NCBI RefSeq assembly: GCF_034702125.1 | Contig: NC_085865.1 | Location: forward strand, 25,169,067 to 25,233,066 | Origin: Engraulis encrasicolus | Taxonomy: Eukaryota > Chordata > Actinopteri > Clupeiformes > Engraulidae | Direction of reading: 5' to 3' | DNA length: 64,000 bases | Part shown: in pieces, positions 62,884 to 64,000 of the stretch | Position numbering within the stretch: position 1 is the stretch's first letter | How the letters are laid out: each line of letters starts with the position of its first letter | Translations under genes and position numbers: made by a program | Notes under the pieces: model-generated | What the model saw: the letters and a program-made list of their open reading frames with translations, nothing else | Database searches by the model: none | What the model was told of the DNA's origin: nothing

Positions 62884-62908
62884 TCTCTCTCTCTCTGTCT
62901 CTCTCTCG

Positions 62909-62997
<89 letters not shown>

Positions 62998-63012
62998 TCT
63001 CTCACACACACA

Positions 63013-63092
<80 letters not shown>
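62884..63092 (+). repeat. (TC)n(CA)n compound microsatellite
   Basis: TC with a few variants to about 63002, then CA to 63092 with two TACA variants. Confidence 0.96.
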
Positions 63093-63096
<4 letters not shown>

Positions 63097-63813
63097 CGGT
63101 CTCCTTTTTTCCTTGCACTCTGTCCAATTTTCATGTCATGGGAGGTGTGTTGGGGGCTACCTGGGGTCAAGTGCATTATCGTGCGCCCCGCGCTACACAG
63201 CAGGGTGCTCGGTATTGTCCACTTTGTTTTTAATTGGGGGGGCAGCGCTGTGTCAGTACAGAGTCCTTGGGCTGAGGGGGGATGGTGAGGGAACCTTGCG
63301 GAGTGTGGAGTGGTGTGTGTGTGTGTGTGTGTGCGTGTGCGCGTGCGTGCGCACGTGTGTGCATGCATGCGTGCGGCGCTTCTCCACTTTCCACCATTTT
63401 TCCATTCTGCTCTAGTGAGAAAGTATAGCGAGGAGCAAGTTGCACTTATGTTGAAATCTATAATGATGGCTCCAGTATGCAGGAGGGTGAAAGAAAAGAG
63501 AGAGGGAATAGGGAAAAAAGAAAAACGATTCCAACTTGTTCCAGCCTGCAATTATATTTCTAATCCTGGCACAAACAGCTTTGGGCATAATTCAGCAAAT
63601 GTGTGTGAATCCTACCGGAATAAGAGAAATGGAATTTTAAAGATGCCATTTCTCATAATAGCCTTATTACCTGGACCACTCAATGTAATTTTCACCGGCA
63701 TTGTTCAGAAAGCCTGCATGTGCTGATGCATTTAGAACTCTTCATAGTGGAAGTTCTATCTATGGCTGCTGTGTTACATGGGTATTACATGGTGGAGCTT
63801 GTTGTTCTTAAAC
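63093..63813. other. No gene; TG tract and possible conserved stretch
   Basis: TG/CG tract at about 63314-63376. 63560-63720 is repeat-free (CTAATCCTGGCACAAACAGC, GGGCATAATTCAGCAAATGT) and could be conserved non-coding sequence; untested. Confidence 0.4.
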
Positions 63814-63999
63814 CAGTGGTGTAGTCTACGTAGAACGCGGGTATACGGAGTATACCCACCTCTAAATTTCAGGGATTTCAGTATACCCACTTAAAATTGA
63901 TTGATCCATTCTTTTGAATAGCACAAATATATACAGTATACCCACTTCAAAAAATGCTCGAAAATACAGTATACCCACCATAAGTAGACTGCACCACTG
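63814..63999. mobile_element. hAT-type MITE at the window edge, 186 bp
   Basis: Ends CAGTGGTGTAGTCTACG and GTAGACTGCACCACTG are inverted. The interior repeats AGTATACCCAC three to four times. The left 8-mer is TCTTAAAC (63806-63813); only the first base of the right flank (T) is in the window, and it agrees. Confidence 0.8.
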
Positions 64000-64000
64000 T

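Overview
This window reads as vertebrate, most likely teleost fish, non-coding DNA: intergenic sequence or part of a very large intron. I found no convincing host protein-coding exon, rRNA, tRNA or CRISPR array. The teleost call rests on many short hAT-type DNA transposons with 8-bp target-site duplications (TSDs), tRNA-derived SINEs, a LINE 3' remnant, a probable Penelope-like fragment, a piggyBac-like element, and very dense CA/TG and GA/TC microsatellites (about 18 tracts of roughly 100 bp or more). Almost every long open frame here is a translated simple repeat.

Layout. 1-18 kb: SINEs (846-1020; about 9935-10108), small hAT MITEs, a hAT-type element inserted in another (3694-4971 inside 3517-5081), a LINE reverse-transcriptase tail (8897-9470), a MITE carrying a retro-inserted fragment with a hammerhead-ribozyme-like core (7961-8294), and microsatellites. 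18.46-28.22 kb: one 9.75-kb element (18466-28215) with about 2.9-kb inverted arms built of satellite-like tandem repeats, a perfect 8-bp TSD, and a spacer holding a nested hAT (23628-25016) and exon-like segments. 28-36 kb: microsatellites, a minisatellite and MITEs. 36.16-42.94 kb: a Tc1/mariner-like non-autonomous element with tandemly duplicated parts, into which a 4.57-kb inverted-repeat transposon (38111-42679) has inserted; it holds the ruins of a minus-strand gene of a family I cannot assign. 43-51 kb: dispersed repeats and microsatellites. 51.17-53.61 kb: an internally rearranged hAT with a TTF-type zinc-finger transposase remnant. 55.8-59.3 kb: a near-perfect hairpin, a foldback element and a piggyBac-like element with two further layers of nested insertion. 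60-64 kb: MITEs and microsatellites, ending in a hAT MITE at the window edge.

The genes do not work together as a pathway. What the window records is a sequence of transposition events whose order can be read from nesting and TSDs. The items most worth follow-up are the giant foldback element, the unassigned 4.57-kb transposon with its in-window empty-site paralogue, the hammerhead-like fragment, and the 55-nt perfect hairpin. Coordinates were read by eye: TSD-bounded element ends should be good to the base, microsatellite and arm limits to a few bases or a few tens of bases. Superfamily names rest on TSD length and terminal sequence, not on database matches.
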